Made by a program: the position numbers and the translations under genes. This document shows positions 32,431 to 40,910 of a DNA stretch of 41,159 nucleotides, in pieces (the stretch's first letter is position 1; the number at the start of each line of letters is the position of its first letter). This DNA is from Aphanizomenon flos-aquae FACHB-1287 (GTDB lineage: Bacteria > Cyanobacteriota > Cyanobacteriia > Cyanobacteriales > Nostocaceae). The notes below the pieces were generated by a model that had not been told where the DNA came from, did no database searches, and worked only from the letters and a program-made list of their open reading frames with translations. The stretch spans positions 1 to 41,159 of the forward strand of contig NZ_JACJTO010000040.1 of assembly GCF_014698755.1 (NCBI RefSeq), given 5' to 3'.

Positions 32431-33792
32431 ATGGAACAAGCAGAATCACACGTTTTTTATGCAGCCGGTTGGCATAAATCTTATCCAGTAGCAGAATATG
32501 GTCAAGGCATATATTTATATGATTCAGATGGTAAACAGTATTTAGATGCCATTGGTGGTACTCATGTTATTTCCATAGGACATGGTGTAGCGGAAGTAGC
32601 TGATGCTATAGCAGAACAAGCTCGTAAACTCTGCTTTGTTCATAAAGCCCAATTTACCAGTGAGGCCCAGGAACGTTTGGCTGATATGGTAGCAGCAATG
32701 GCCCCAGAGGACATGGATCGTGTAGCTTTTGTAACTGGGGGATCAACAGCTAATGAAATAGCTTTCCAAATGGCCCAACATTATCATCGAGAAAGAGGAA
32801 ACCCTGGCAAGTATAAAATGATTGCGCGTTGGCATAGTTATCACGGGAGAACTATTGCTACTGTAGCCATGTCTGGTAGTCTCTTTGTGCGACGTGATTT
32901 GCCTCCTTTTGACTTACTCAACTTTCCGCATATTCAACCACCACACTGTTATCAATGTCCATATGGTTTGACTTATCCTAGTTGCCAACTAGCTTGTGCA
33001 AACGAATTAGCTAGAACTATTGAACAGGAAGGACCAGATACTATAGCTGCTTTCATAGCTGAACCTATTATTGGTGGGGCTGGCAGTGCTATTGTACCAC
33101 CACCGGGTTATTATGAAAAAATTCGGGAAATATGTGATTTTTATGACATCTTGTTTATCTCTGAGGAAGTGATCACGGGTTTTGGTCGAACAGGTAAAAA
33201 TTTTGGGATTCAACACTGGAACGCTATACCAGACATTATTACTGCAACTAAAGGTTTAAGTAGTGGATATGCCCCTATAGGAGCGGTTATTCTGCACAAG
33301 CGTGTTTATGAGACTTTTACAAAGAGTAAGAGAAACGGATTACCTGCATTTTTAACCTATTCTGGACATCCCATCAGTTGTGCTGCTGCTTTAGCTGTGC
33401 AAAAATACATTCTCAAGCATAATCTCATTGAGCAATGTGCAGTTATGGGTAGGTACTTAAAAAAAGAGTTGCAAAAACTGGCTGATAGAGAGCCTCTAAT
33501 TGGGGATGTTCGTGGAGAAGGTTTATTGTTGGGACTGGAGTTTGTTAAGAATCGGGAAACTCATCAACCTTTTGAGCGATCGCTACATATTTCGGAAACA
33601 GTTGTCCAACAAGGTTTTAAAAATGGGTTAATCCTCAGAGGTAGATTTGGTACTGGTATTAGATCAGATGGAGATCACATTTTAATTTCTCCACCCTTTA
33701 TCATTACAGAGAGTCAATGTGATGAAATTGTTACTCAGTTAGAATTAACTATTAAACAGGTGAGAGAGTCTTTAAGTCTAGTGTGTGTCTAG
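32431..33792 (+). CDS. Class III PLP-dependent aminotransferase
   Basis: About 453 aa from the ATG at 32431 (a TTG six codons earlier is possible). The fold-type I, class III layout is complete: GGSTANEIAFQMA, WHSYHGRTIATVAMSG, then ISEEVITGFGRTG (about 242-254) and the PLP Lys274 in TATKGLSSGYAPIGA. The Asp that normally contacts the PLP ring nitrogen (D-E-V) is Glu245 here. Family members use omega-amino acids, taurine, diamines or amino alcohols. In the cluster it could convert the aldehyde made by the thioester reductase into an amine, which is inference. Confidence 0.85.
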   Translation: MEQAESHVFYAAGWHKSYPVAEYGQGIYLYDSDGKQYLDAIGGTHVISIGHGVAEVADAIAEQARKLCFVHKAQFTSEAQERLADMVAAMAPEDMDRVAFVTGGSTANEIAFQMAQHYHRERGNPGKYKMIARWHSYHGRTIATVAMSGSLFVRRDLPPFDLLNFPHIQPPHCYQCPYGLTYPSCQLACANELARTIEQEGPDTIAAFIAEPIIGGAGSAIVPPPGYYEKIREICDFYDILFISEEVITGFGRTGKNFGIQHWNAIPDIITATKGLSSGYAPIGAVILHKRVYETFTKSKRNGLPAFLTYSGHPISCAAALAVQKYILKHNLIEQCAVMGRYLKKELQKLADREPLIGDVRGEGLLLGLEFVKNRETHQPFERSLHISETVVQQGFKNGLILRGRFGTGIRSDGDHILISPPFIITESQCDEIVTQLELTIKQVRESLSLVCV

Positions 33793-34120
33793 TTTAATTT
33801 TGGGGAGGTTTAAATTTCTAGGGGATGGAAAAATCTTTCCCCTAAAATGACCGCAAATAAGTATACAAGCCCCTCTATCTTGATTCTGCATATATTCCTT
33901 TAATATTTTTAGTGGTGCAAGCCTAGGGCATAGCAAAATAAGTAGAATGCATAAAAAATAAAGGTCTTTAGTATATTATCAGAAAATCTGAATAATGTCT
34001 TTATATAAATCACATCTGCGGGATCAGAATTGAAAGAACTAAAACATTTTTTAACCTTTTCCAGTTCACGCAAAGCTATAATATGAACGTAATTATGCGT
34101 TAATTGACTCCTCGCTTAAA
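33793..34120. other. Spacer before pyrD
   Basis: 328 bases with no gene. A possible terminator hairpin, TAGGGGA...TCCCCTA (33817-33842), lies just after the aminotransferase stop. The rest is the AT-rich leader of pyrD. Confidence 0.5.
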
Positions 34121-35260
34121 TTGGACATTTATCAATTATTAGTTGGTCATTTTTTATTTACTCTAATGAAAACTGACCCAGAGTGGTTACACAAACAAAC
34201 TATTAGTAGTCTTAATTGGTTGGCAAAAACCAGCTATTATCCGGCTAATAATTGTTTAAATCATCTGCTGTACCAATCTTTATCTCTCCAAGATCTACGA
34301 CTAGAACAAACTATACTAGGAATGAAATTTCCTAATCCGTTAGGTTTAGCTGCTGGATTTGACAAAGACGGCGTTGGTGCTACTTTGTGGCATAATTTTG
34401 GATTTGGTTTTGCAGAATTGGGTACTGTTACTTACCACCCCCAACCGGGAAATCCTCCCCCACGGTTATTTCGTTTACCTTTGGATCAAGCAGCACTTAA
34501 CCGGATGGGTTTTAATAATGCTGGTGCTGTGGCTATAGCTGCAAGACTAAGGGAGGGGAAAGAAAACTTGAATTATCCAATAACTATACCTATAGGCATA
34601 AATTTAGGTAAATCCAAGATAACAGCTTTAGAATCAGCAGCCCAGGATTATCTAAAGAGTTTGCAGTTACTAAAGGATTTAGGTGATTACTTTGTAGTTA
34701 ATGTTTCCTCTCCCAACACTCCAGGATTGCGATCGCTCCAGGATGCTACTATGCTCAGTCAAATACTAGATGTACTGCAACAGGAAAATAGCACTAATAA
34801 ACCCATATTTGTGAAAATAGCCCCCGATTTAGAATGGGAAGCAATAGCCGACATTATTAGTCTAGCTAAAACTTACCAAATTGCCGGGTTAATTGCCACC
34901 AACACCACTATTAGCCGAGAAGGACTAAAAACCCAAATCATTGAAAAAACAGGTAAATCTCCCCAAGAGGAAGCGGGGGGAATTAGCGGAAAACCAGTGC
35001 GAGATCGGTCTACAGAAGTAATTCGCTTTATTTACGCACAAACCCATGGAAAAATGCCAATAATTGGTGTAGGGGGAATATTTACCGCAGAGGATGCTTG
35101 GGAAAAAATTACAGCGGGGGCTTGTCTCATTCAAACCTATACAGGCTGGATTTATCAAGGACCAATGATGGTACGCCGCATCCTTGCTGGTTTATTAACC
35201 AAACTAGAAGAAAACGGCCTAACATCCATCAGTCAAGCAATAGGGATGAATAATAGGTAA
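34121..35260 (+). CDS. pyrD: Dihydroorotate dehydrogenase (quinone), class 2
   Basis: 379 aa. It oxidises dihydroorotate to orotate in pyrimidine synthesis, passing electrons to quinone at the membrane. The N-terminal helix region ([24 protein letters not shown]) is the class 2 quinone-access part, and the FMN barrel has [23 protein letters not shown] with the catalytic Ser, and [11 protein letters not shown]. It begins with TTG at 34121; the encoded N terminus fits the family, so I keep it rather than the internal ATG at 34166. Length is normal. Confidence 0.95.
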   Translation: MDIYQLLVGHFLFTLMKTDPEWLHKQTISSLNWLAKTSYYPANNCLNHLLYQSLSLQDLRLEQTILGMKFPNPLGLAAGFDKDGVGATLWHNFGFGFAELGTVTYHPQPGNPPPRLFRLPLDQAALNRMGFNNAGAVAIAARLREGKENLNYPITIPIGINLGKSKITALESAAQDYLKSLQLLKDLGDYFVVNVSSPNTPGLRSLQDATMLSQILDVLQQENSTNKPIFVKIAPDLEWEAIADIISLAKTYQIAGLIATNTTISREGLKTQIIEKTGKSPQEEAGGISGKPVRDRSTEVIRFIYAQTHGKMPIIGVGGIFTAEDAWEKITAGACLIQTYTGWIYQGPMMVRRILAGLLTKLEENGLTSISQAIGMNNR

Positions 35261-35336
35261 TTCGATTTTATACTGGATTCTGGATTATCAGGAATTAACT
35301 CCAAGCTAAAATCCCAAAAAATTTTTTCCTTCTTAC

Positions 35337-36062
35337 CTATTCCTGAATTGGGAAAAACTCCTTAGACCTACGAGAATAAGACCAAGCAATACCATCAGGA
35401 TCACGACTACGACACCAATCAGCAAAATCTGGGTCATTGCGTCGTTTGTAAACCGTACTGGAATAGACATTTAGCCGTTTAGCTAATTCAGATTGAATCA
35501 GCGAACCAAAAACTAACTGTGCTTCTAGAGGTTTTTTAGCTTCCTCATGATTTGTTGCCGGCAAAGATTTAGATTCAGGGTGTGCCTCCTCCTGGGGTAT
35601 TGAGGTCGGTGCAGCTAAAAAAGAACGAGCAACTTTAGTAACTGGTTGAGCCGGAAATTCTTCCAAGGATTCACTACTATCAAAAATATCGCCGAGAATA
35701 CTGGCATTAATAAAGTAGTAAGATTGATCCTCATTTTCAGAATTTAGTACACTGGCACCAAATTCCCTGGCTTTACCATCTAAATAACGTTTGGCCGCAT
35801 CTCCCGAAAAATTACCCTTAATTGCCAAATCCATCGGTGTAATTTTTCCCTGGTTTTCCTGAATTAACTCATAGAAAAGTGGGTTAACTTGGTTACACCA
35901 CTTTTCCCATCGAGATTGCTGCCAAAGATTGAAAGCCATTAACAGCAATAAGATTACCAGTAAAACTCTCCAGGTACTGACCAAGAAAACAATCAAAAAC
36001 GATATCGGCAAAATTAGAACCAGAAAACTTTTGCCTGAGCTTTCTATGGTTTTTCCATTCAT
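35337..36062 (-). CDS. Unknown membrane protein with C-terminal helix-turn-helix-like segment
   Basis: 241 aa, not recognised beyond a cyanobacterial type. Residues 12-46 hold two hydrophobic helices (FLVLILPISFLIVFL, WRVLLVILLLLMAF). A soluble part follows that starts with a helical PLFYELIQENQGKITPMDLA and includes a possible winged-helix-like GDAAKRYLDGKAREFGA. A Pro/Glu-rich linker (about 145-185) leads to LIQSELAKRLNVYSSTVYKR, which looks like a helix-turn-helix (about 193-212), and a conserved-looking tail DPDGIAWSYSRRSKEFF. It could be a membrane-tethered DNA-binding protein. It starts beside a cluster of repeated TTTTGGCAAAAAT boxes, which may be its own operator. Confidence 0.6.
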   Translation of the reverse strand: MNGKTIESSGKSFLVLILPISFLIVFLVSTWRVLLVILLLLMAFNLWQQSRWEKWCNQVNPLFYELIQENQGKITPMDLAIKGNFSGDAAKRYLDGKAREFGASVLNSENEDQSYYFINASILGDIFDSSESLEEFPAQPVTKVARSFLAAPTSIPQEEAHPESKSLPATNHEEAKKPLEAQLVFGSLIQSELAKRLNVYSSTVYKRRNDPDFADWCRSRDPDGIAWSYSRRSKEFFPIQE

Positions 36063-36367
36063 GCTGATTTTTGCTAAGTTAATTTCTAGAAAATAATATT
36101 TCTATTTTGGCAAAAATTTGCACATTTATTTGTATCTTTTGGCAAAAATATCGGCAATTATTTGGCAAAAGCTACGTAATTAAAAGAAAAGTAACAGATA
36201 AGACCAAGATAATCGTAGAAAATTCCGGTACAGCGAGATTTTTGCCAAAATCAAATGGGAGTCCCAGACAATAAATCAGCGTGTGGTCAAATTAGCTTCA
36301 TAAACATTAAAATTAGAGAATGATAGACCCTTAGATATGCTTGTAACCAATCACAAATCACCAAAAT
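36063..36367. other. Divergent spacer before mreD
   Basis: 305 bases with the TTTTGGCAAAAAT boxes and no gene. It should hold promoters for the HTH-like membrane gene and for the mreD-ribD pair. Confidence 0.5.
36105..36250. promoter_or_regulatory. Cluster of TTTTGGCAAAAAT boxes in a divergent promoter region
   Basis: TTTTGGCAAAAAT occurs perfectly at 36105-36117 and 36137-36149, and perfectly inverted at 36238-36250. Weaker forms are ATCGGCAATT (about 36150-36159) and ATTTGGCAAAAG (about 36160-36171). The GG positions 36109, 36141, 36153 and 36164 are spaced 32, 12 and 11 bases apart, near multiples of a helical turn. They lie between the unknown HTH-like membrane protein and mreD, a good place for an operator. 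Confidence 0.6.
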
Positions 36368-36985
36368 ATGAAGATACCTGGATTTCCTGGTGACAAAGAT
36401 AAAAAGGCAACTTCCCCACGACGAAAATCCTATGCTTTAATTCCCCCATTAGTGCTTTGGCATCCCTGGTGGCATCAATTTACGGATTGGATGGTGATAT
36501 TGGGAACAGTGCTATTATGTTTACTTATGTTACCAACTCGGTTCCCTGGTTTAGAACTATTAAGCATAAGTCCCAACTGGCTACTGATTTGGGTAGTGGC
36601 TTGGAGCGTCAATCGCTCAGTATTTTCCGGTATACTAGCCGGGATAATTTTAGGGCTATTGCAAGATGCAATGACATCACCTCATCCGACTCATGCCTTG
36701 AGTTTGGGGATAGTCGGGATGTTAACAGCACTAATTCAAAAACATAGGTTTATTCAAGAAGACTTTATTTCTATTGCTTTAATTGTATTTGGAATGGTTG
36801 CGGTGGCAGACACCATTTTTGCTGTGCAGTTATCTTTAGAAGGAAATCGTTATCTAGAGAGCATTTGGACATATTACCAGCGTGCCACCTTGACCTCGGC
36901 AATTCTCAGTAGTTTGTGGGCACCTGTAGTTTATTATCCTCTTAGTCGCTGGTGGCAGCAAATCAAATTAATTCGTAACTCATAA
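36368..36985 (+). CDS. mreD: Rod shape-determining protein MreD
   Basis: 205 aa membrane protein with a positively charged soluble N terminus of about 35 residues, then five or six hydrophobic helices. Features of MreD are seen in FSGILAGIILGLLQDAMTSP followed by HPTHALSLGIVG, with the conserved G-L-x-Q-D pattern. MreD works with MreB and MreC in cell wall elongation. mreB and mreC are not upstream: the next gene upstream is the unknown membrane protein on the other strand. It ends 5 bases before ribD, so the two probably share a transcript. Confidence 0.75.
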   Translation: MKIPGFPGDKDKKATSPRRKSYALIPPLVLWHPWWHQFTDWMVILGTVLLCLLMLPTRFPGLELLSISPNWLLIWVVAWSVNRSVFSGILAGIILGLLQDAMTSPHPTHALSLGIVGMLTALIQKHRFIQEDFISIALIVFGMVAVADTIFAVQLSLEGNRYLESIWTYYQRATLTSAILSSLWAPVVYYPLSRWWQQIKLIRNS

Positions 36986-36990
36986 GTCAA

Positions 36991-38166
36991 ATGGATAATT
37001 CCCCAGGGTTCTCTCCCACACCTGCATCTTTACCCCAAGATTCTCAAATTGTAGAACAGCCTCTAGTTAATGACATAAATGAATTTGACTCTCTCATAAT
37101 GCTACGCTGTCTGGAATTAGCTCGCACTGCCTTGGGGCGTACCTCCCCAAATCCATTAGTCGGAGCGGTAGTAGTCCAAAATGGCCAGATTCTAGGAGAG
37201 GGGTTTCATCCTTGTGCTGGTGAACCCCATGCAGAAGTTTTTGCACTTAGAGCCGCAGGAGCAGGAGCGCGGGGAAGTACTGTGTATGTGAATCTTGAAC
37301 CTTGTAACCACTACGGACGAACTCCTCCCTGTTCCGAGGGATTAATCAATGCTGGTGTGTCTAAAGTGGTGGTGGGAATGGTTGATCCTAATCCCTTAGT
37401 AGCAGGTCGCGGGATTGCACGGTTACGGGACGCTGGTATAGAAGTGGTAGTTGGTGTAGAGGAGGCAGCTTGTCGGCGATTAAATGAAGGTTTTATTCAT
37501 CGTATTCTCTATCAACGACCTTTAGGGATTTTGAAATATGCTATGACTTTAGATGGCAAAATTGCCACTACTACTGGTCATAGTGCTTGGATAACAAATA
37601 AAGATGCCCGCACTCAAGTACACTGTCTCCGCGCCGCTTGTGATGCTGTCATTGTTGGTGGTAATACAGTTAGAAAAGATAACCCGTATTTAACTAGCCA
37701 TCAAGTGGAGGCTCATAATCCCCTGCGAGTGGTGATGAGTCGTAGTCTAAATTTACCAGAACAAGCTCGGCTATGGGATACTCAGGAAGCTGCAACTTTA
37801 GTTTTAACTCAAGTTGGTAGTTCACAGACTTTTCAGAAAATGCTGTGGGAAAAAGGGGTGGAAGTGCTGGAATTTAGCTCACTGACACCAGAAACAGTAA
37901 TGACTCATTTATATGAGCGCGGTTTTTGCAGCGTGCTATGGGAATGTGGAGGGGTTTTGGCCGCTAATGCTATCGCTCAAGGGGCAGTCCAAAAAATTAT
38001 GGCATTTATCGCCCCCAAAATTATTGGTGGTGATCATGCTCCTACACCTGTAGGGGATTTAGGTTTCACCAATATGACTGAGGCGTTAACTTTAGAGCGG
38101 TTAAGTTGGCGTGTTATCGGTGATGATTGCTTAGTTGAAGGTTATTTACCACGAGTAATTAATTAA
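36991..38166 (+). CDS. ribD: Riboflavin biosynthesis deaminase/reductase RibD
   Basis: 391 aa, bifunctional. The deaminase domain has the zinc motif GEPHAEVFALRAAG and LEPCNHYGRTPPCSEGL (His, two Cys). The reductase domain follows with TLDGKIATTTGHSAWITN, and ends with GGVLAANAIAQ and KIIGGDHAPTP. It deaminates the pyrimidine ring of the first pyrimidine intermediate and reduces its ribose in riboflavin synthesis. The first 25 residues are a low-complexity extension before the conserved part. It follows mreD by 5 bases. No FMN riboswitch was seen upstream. Confidence 0.95.
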   Translation: MDNSPGFSPTPASLPQDSQIVEQPLVNDINEFDSLIMLRCLELARTALGRTSPNPLVGAVVVQNGQILGEGFHPCAGEPHAEVFALRAAGAGARGSTVYVNLEPCNHYGRTPPCSEGLINAGVSKVVVGMVDPNPLVAGRGIARLRDAGIEVVVGVEEAACRRLNEGFIHRILYQRPLGILKYAMTLDGKIATTTGHSAWITNKDARTQVHCLRAACDAVIVGGNTVRKDNPYLTSHQVEAHNPLRVVMSRSLNLPEQARLWDTQEAATLVLTQVGSSQTFQKMLWEKGVEVLEFSSLTPETVMTHLYERGFCSVLWECGGVLAANAIAQGAVQKIMAFIAPKIIGGDHAPTPVGDLGFTNMTEALTLERLSWRVIGDDCLVEGYLPRVIN

Positions 38167-38187
38167 ATAAGTAGCATGGATACTCAA

Positions 38188-38406
38188 CTATGATTGTTGG
38201 CGTTCATAAGCTAAATCACGAATCAGACTCAGCCGAGATTGAATATAGCCACAGAGGAAATCAATTTCACTGGCATCTAAAAAGGCTTGATTAGTTATTT
38301 GTTTAACCAACCACTGTACTAAACTAGCATCATCAAGCTGTAGCAGGGTTACTGTATGTGTATCTTCAACTATAGACCAAAACTGACGCATGATTGTGGG
38401 AGTCAT
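38188..38406 (-). CDS. Small conserved-type hypothetical protein
   Basis: About 72 aa from the ATG at 38406, which has AGAGG at 6 bases upstream; the frame also runs to an ATG at 38424 and a TTG at 38475. The protein is mostly helical (MRQFWSIVEDTHTVTLLQLD, DASLVQWLVKQI, IDFLCGYIQSRLSLIRDLA). It has no domain that I can name. Its composition and length resemble small cyanobacterial hypotheticals. It is convergent to ribD with a gap of about 20 bases. Confidence 0.65.
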   Translation of the reverse strand: MTPTIMRQFWSIVEDTHTVTLLQLDDASLVQWLVKQITNQAFLDASEIDFLCGYIQSRLSLIRDLAYERQQS

Positions 38407-38475
38407 TAGACCTCTATTTATCATTAAATTAGTTCTTTTTACATTACACAATTCTGATATTAATTGACTGTACAA

Positions 38476-38813
38476 ATCTACAACTAGATATAACTATTAT
38501 TAAAAATTTAATAAGTAACGGAATATGTTACTTAAAATCAAGAAATGTCAAGTTATATGAATTAAGCCAAAAGTCAGGATTCAAAAGGAAAAATGTTTTG
38601 TGGAGGAAGTTTGATCATCAATTCCAGTTCATAATTAACTTAGTGGTTGCCATAACAAAAATTTACTTTCCTCAACAAAGCTTATAAAAAAAATAGACGA
38701 TTTTGCCTCCGGCCTCTTGCTTCTTGCCTATTCCCCACTATATAATTTTGGCAAATGAGATGATAATGGTTAAATTTGAGAATAAATGAAATGTAATTGA
38801 CGGAAATACCTTC
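38476..38813. other. Spacer before the methyltransferase-like gene
   Basis: 338 bases with no gene. It includes TTTTGGCAAAT at about 38746, a partial match to the boxes at 36105, and a short CTTGCCTATTCCC repeat-like stretch. A specific promoter could not be picked. Confidence 0.45.
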
Positions 38814-40910
38814 ATGTTTCATCCTATAGATTTGAGTAACATAACCGAATATTGCCAGAACAATCCTGTTGGCAAAATGTTACCTGATGCTTTTTACATT
38901 CATATTTTAGCATTACATACTCTTGATCCTTGGCTTCAAGAATATGAAAGCCGTGCCCGGAGTGCTTTACCTAAAGTTCAAGTGCCAACTATAGTTAAGT
39001 TTAGCACTAATAAACCGAAAATTTCCTATCTATTTTATCCTGATTTTGATACTGATCCTCATCCGGCTCTACAAGCTAGTATCCAGGTTGACTTAGAAAC
39101 TCTAGAAGTCGGTTATCGGGATTACAGTAATTCGGAAAATCCGCCCATTTTGCACCGCAAGGAAACCTTTGTTACCCCAGAATATCCCCTCTATGAAGAG
39201 TTTGCTGCTTTGACTCGCGCTCAAGTATCCTTAGGATTACTGAATCATACTAAAGGAATTGGCACTAAGTTGGGTTGGGAACAACGACTACAAGTTTATG
39301 GGGTGGAAGTTCAAGGACATTGCTTAATTAAACGGGATAGGGTTTCTACCACTACAAGCCCAGTCCCAAAAATAGATCGTCATAAAGCCGCTATTATTCG
39401 TCCTGATTTATCTCGTCCTGTGCGTTTAGCCTTAGAATCTGGCTTATTCAGTCCAGAAACTACCTTTTTTGATTATGGTTGTGGACATGGTGGAGATGTT
39501 ACCCGCATTGCTGACCAGGGTTATATAAGTTCTGGTTGGGACCCTTACTACTCCGCAAATACACCGCGGATAGCTGCGGATATTGTGAATATTGGTTTTG
39601 TGATTAATGTGATTGAAGACCAAAGTGAGCGCCGGGAAGCCTTAATCCAAGCTTGGGAACTGACTCAAAAAGTGCTGCTGGTAGCTGCTCAGGTCTTGAT
39701 AGCCGATATGAAGAGGGGTGTAATTGCCTATGGTGATGGCATTATTACTAATCGTAACACATTTCAGAAATATTATGAACAGGAAGAATTAAAAATTTAC
39801 ATTGACCAAGTATTAGGAGTGGATTCTATTCCCGTGGGCTTGGGTGTTTATTTTGTCTTTCAAGATGAAGCTGACGCGGAGTTATTTCGCGCTTCTCGTT
39901 TCCGTTCCCGTGCGACTACTCCCAGGATACGTATTTGTGTAAAACGGTTTGAGGAACATCAGGAATTATTAACGCCGTTGATGACTTTTATGACGGAACG
40001 CGGAAGACTACCTATTCAGGGAGAATTACCTCAAGCAGCCGCAATTGCTGAGGAATTTGGGAGTTTACGTCGGGCTTTTAATCTCATTATACAGGCAACT
40101 GACTCAGAAGAATGGCAAGCGATCGCTGACAAACGCCGTCAAGATCTCATGGTTTATTTAGCACTATGTAATTTTAGCCGTCGTCCCAAATTAGGACAAT
40201 TAGCACCAGCGGTAAAGGAGGACATAGTTGGTTTATATAGTAGTTATAAACAAGCCTGTTTAGATGCTGATCAAATGTTACGTAGTTTAGGAAATACAGA
40301 ACTAATTATTAAACGTTGTCAAGAAAGTAAAGTCGGGAAAAAATTACCTAATTCTCTTTGGGTTCACATTTCTGCATTACAAGCTGTTGACCCTTTATTA
40401 CGTCTTTATGAAGGTTGTGCGAGTCGCACTATTGGACGGTTAGAATCAGCAAATGTGATTAAATTTCATCTAAAAACACCCAAGATTTCTTATTTATTTT
40501 ATCCTGATTTTGATATTAATCCCCATCCAATTTTATCAAAGGTGATGATAATTGATTTACGAGATCTACAGGTCACTTATCAAGATTATGATCTCGAAGA
40601 TGACCCGCCAATATTGCACCAAATAGATGCTTTAGTTACTCCCGACTATCCCCAATATGAGAAATTTGCTAAGTTAACTCGTCAAGAAGAAGATAGGGGA
40701 CTTTTAGATAATTGGCGCAGTATTAGTCATGTTTCTGGCTGGAAAAAATGTTTGCAAGAAAATTGTACTGTGATCAATGGTTATAAGTTATCATGGTGCA
40801 AGGATGGTGATGCTTATAAGTTGAAAGCACTTAAAGCAGCTTTGAGAACTCGACAAAAAAAGAATAATGTTGCTCACGCAGAGTCGCAGAGTCCCAGGGA
40901 GGAGGAATAG
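38814..40910 (+). CDS. DNA phosphorothioation-associated methyltransferase-like protein with duplicated flanking domain
   Basis: 698 aa. The central part (about 190-370) is a SAM-dependent methyltransferase-type fold with FFDYGCGHGGDVTRIADQGY (about 217-236) as the SAM-binding strand and WDPYYSANTPRIAADI after it. It resembles the protein family annotated as DNA phosphorothioation-associated methyltransferase, found near dnd genes. Residues about 7-170 and 489-660 are copies of one domain: GKMLPDAFYIHILALHTLDP against GKKLPNSLWVHISALQAVDP, and KISYLFYPDFDTDPHP against KISYLFYPDFDINPHP. No dndBCDE genes are in the window, so a defence role is unproven. Confidence 0.8.
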   Translation: MFHPIDLSNITEYCQNNPVGKMLPDAFYIHILALHTLDPWLQEYESRARSALPKVQVPTIVKFSTNKPKISYLFYPDFDTDPHPALQASIQVDLETLEVGYRDYSNSENPPILHRKETFVTPEYPLYEEFAALTRAQVSLGLLNHTKGIGTKLGWEQRLQVYGVEVQGHCLIKRDRVSTTTSPVPKIDRHKAAIIRPDLSRPVRLALESGLFSPETTFFDYGCGHGGDVTRIADQGYISSGWDPYYSANTPRIAADIVNIGFVINVIEDQSERREALIQAWELTQKVLLVAAQVLIADMKRGVIAYGDGIITNRNTFQKYYEQEELKIYIDQVLGVDSIPVGLGVYFVFQDEADAELFRASRFRSRATTPRIRICVKRFEEHQELLTPLMTFMTERGRLPIQGELPQAAAIAEEFGSLRRAFNLIIQATDSEEWQAIADKRRQDLMVYLALCNFSRRPKLGQLAPAVKEDIVGLYSSYKQACLDADQMLRSLGNTELIIKRCQESKVGKKLPNSLWVHISALQAVDPLLRLYEGCASRTIGRLESANVIKFHLKTPKISYLFYPDFDINPHPILSKVMIIDLRDLQVTYQDYDLEDDPPILHQIDALVTPDYPQYEKFAKLTRQEEDRGLLDNWRSISHVSGWKKCLQENCTVINGYKLSWCKDGDAYKLKALKAALRTRQKKNNVAHAESQSPREEE

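Noticed and set aside
3042-40130. GCGATCGC octamers as regulatory sites
   Set aside because: These are HIP1 sequences common across cyanobacterial genomes, used here only as a sign of the organism group.
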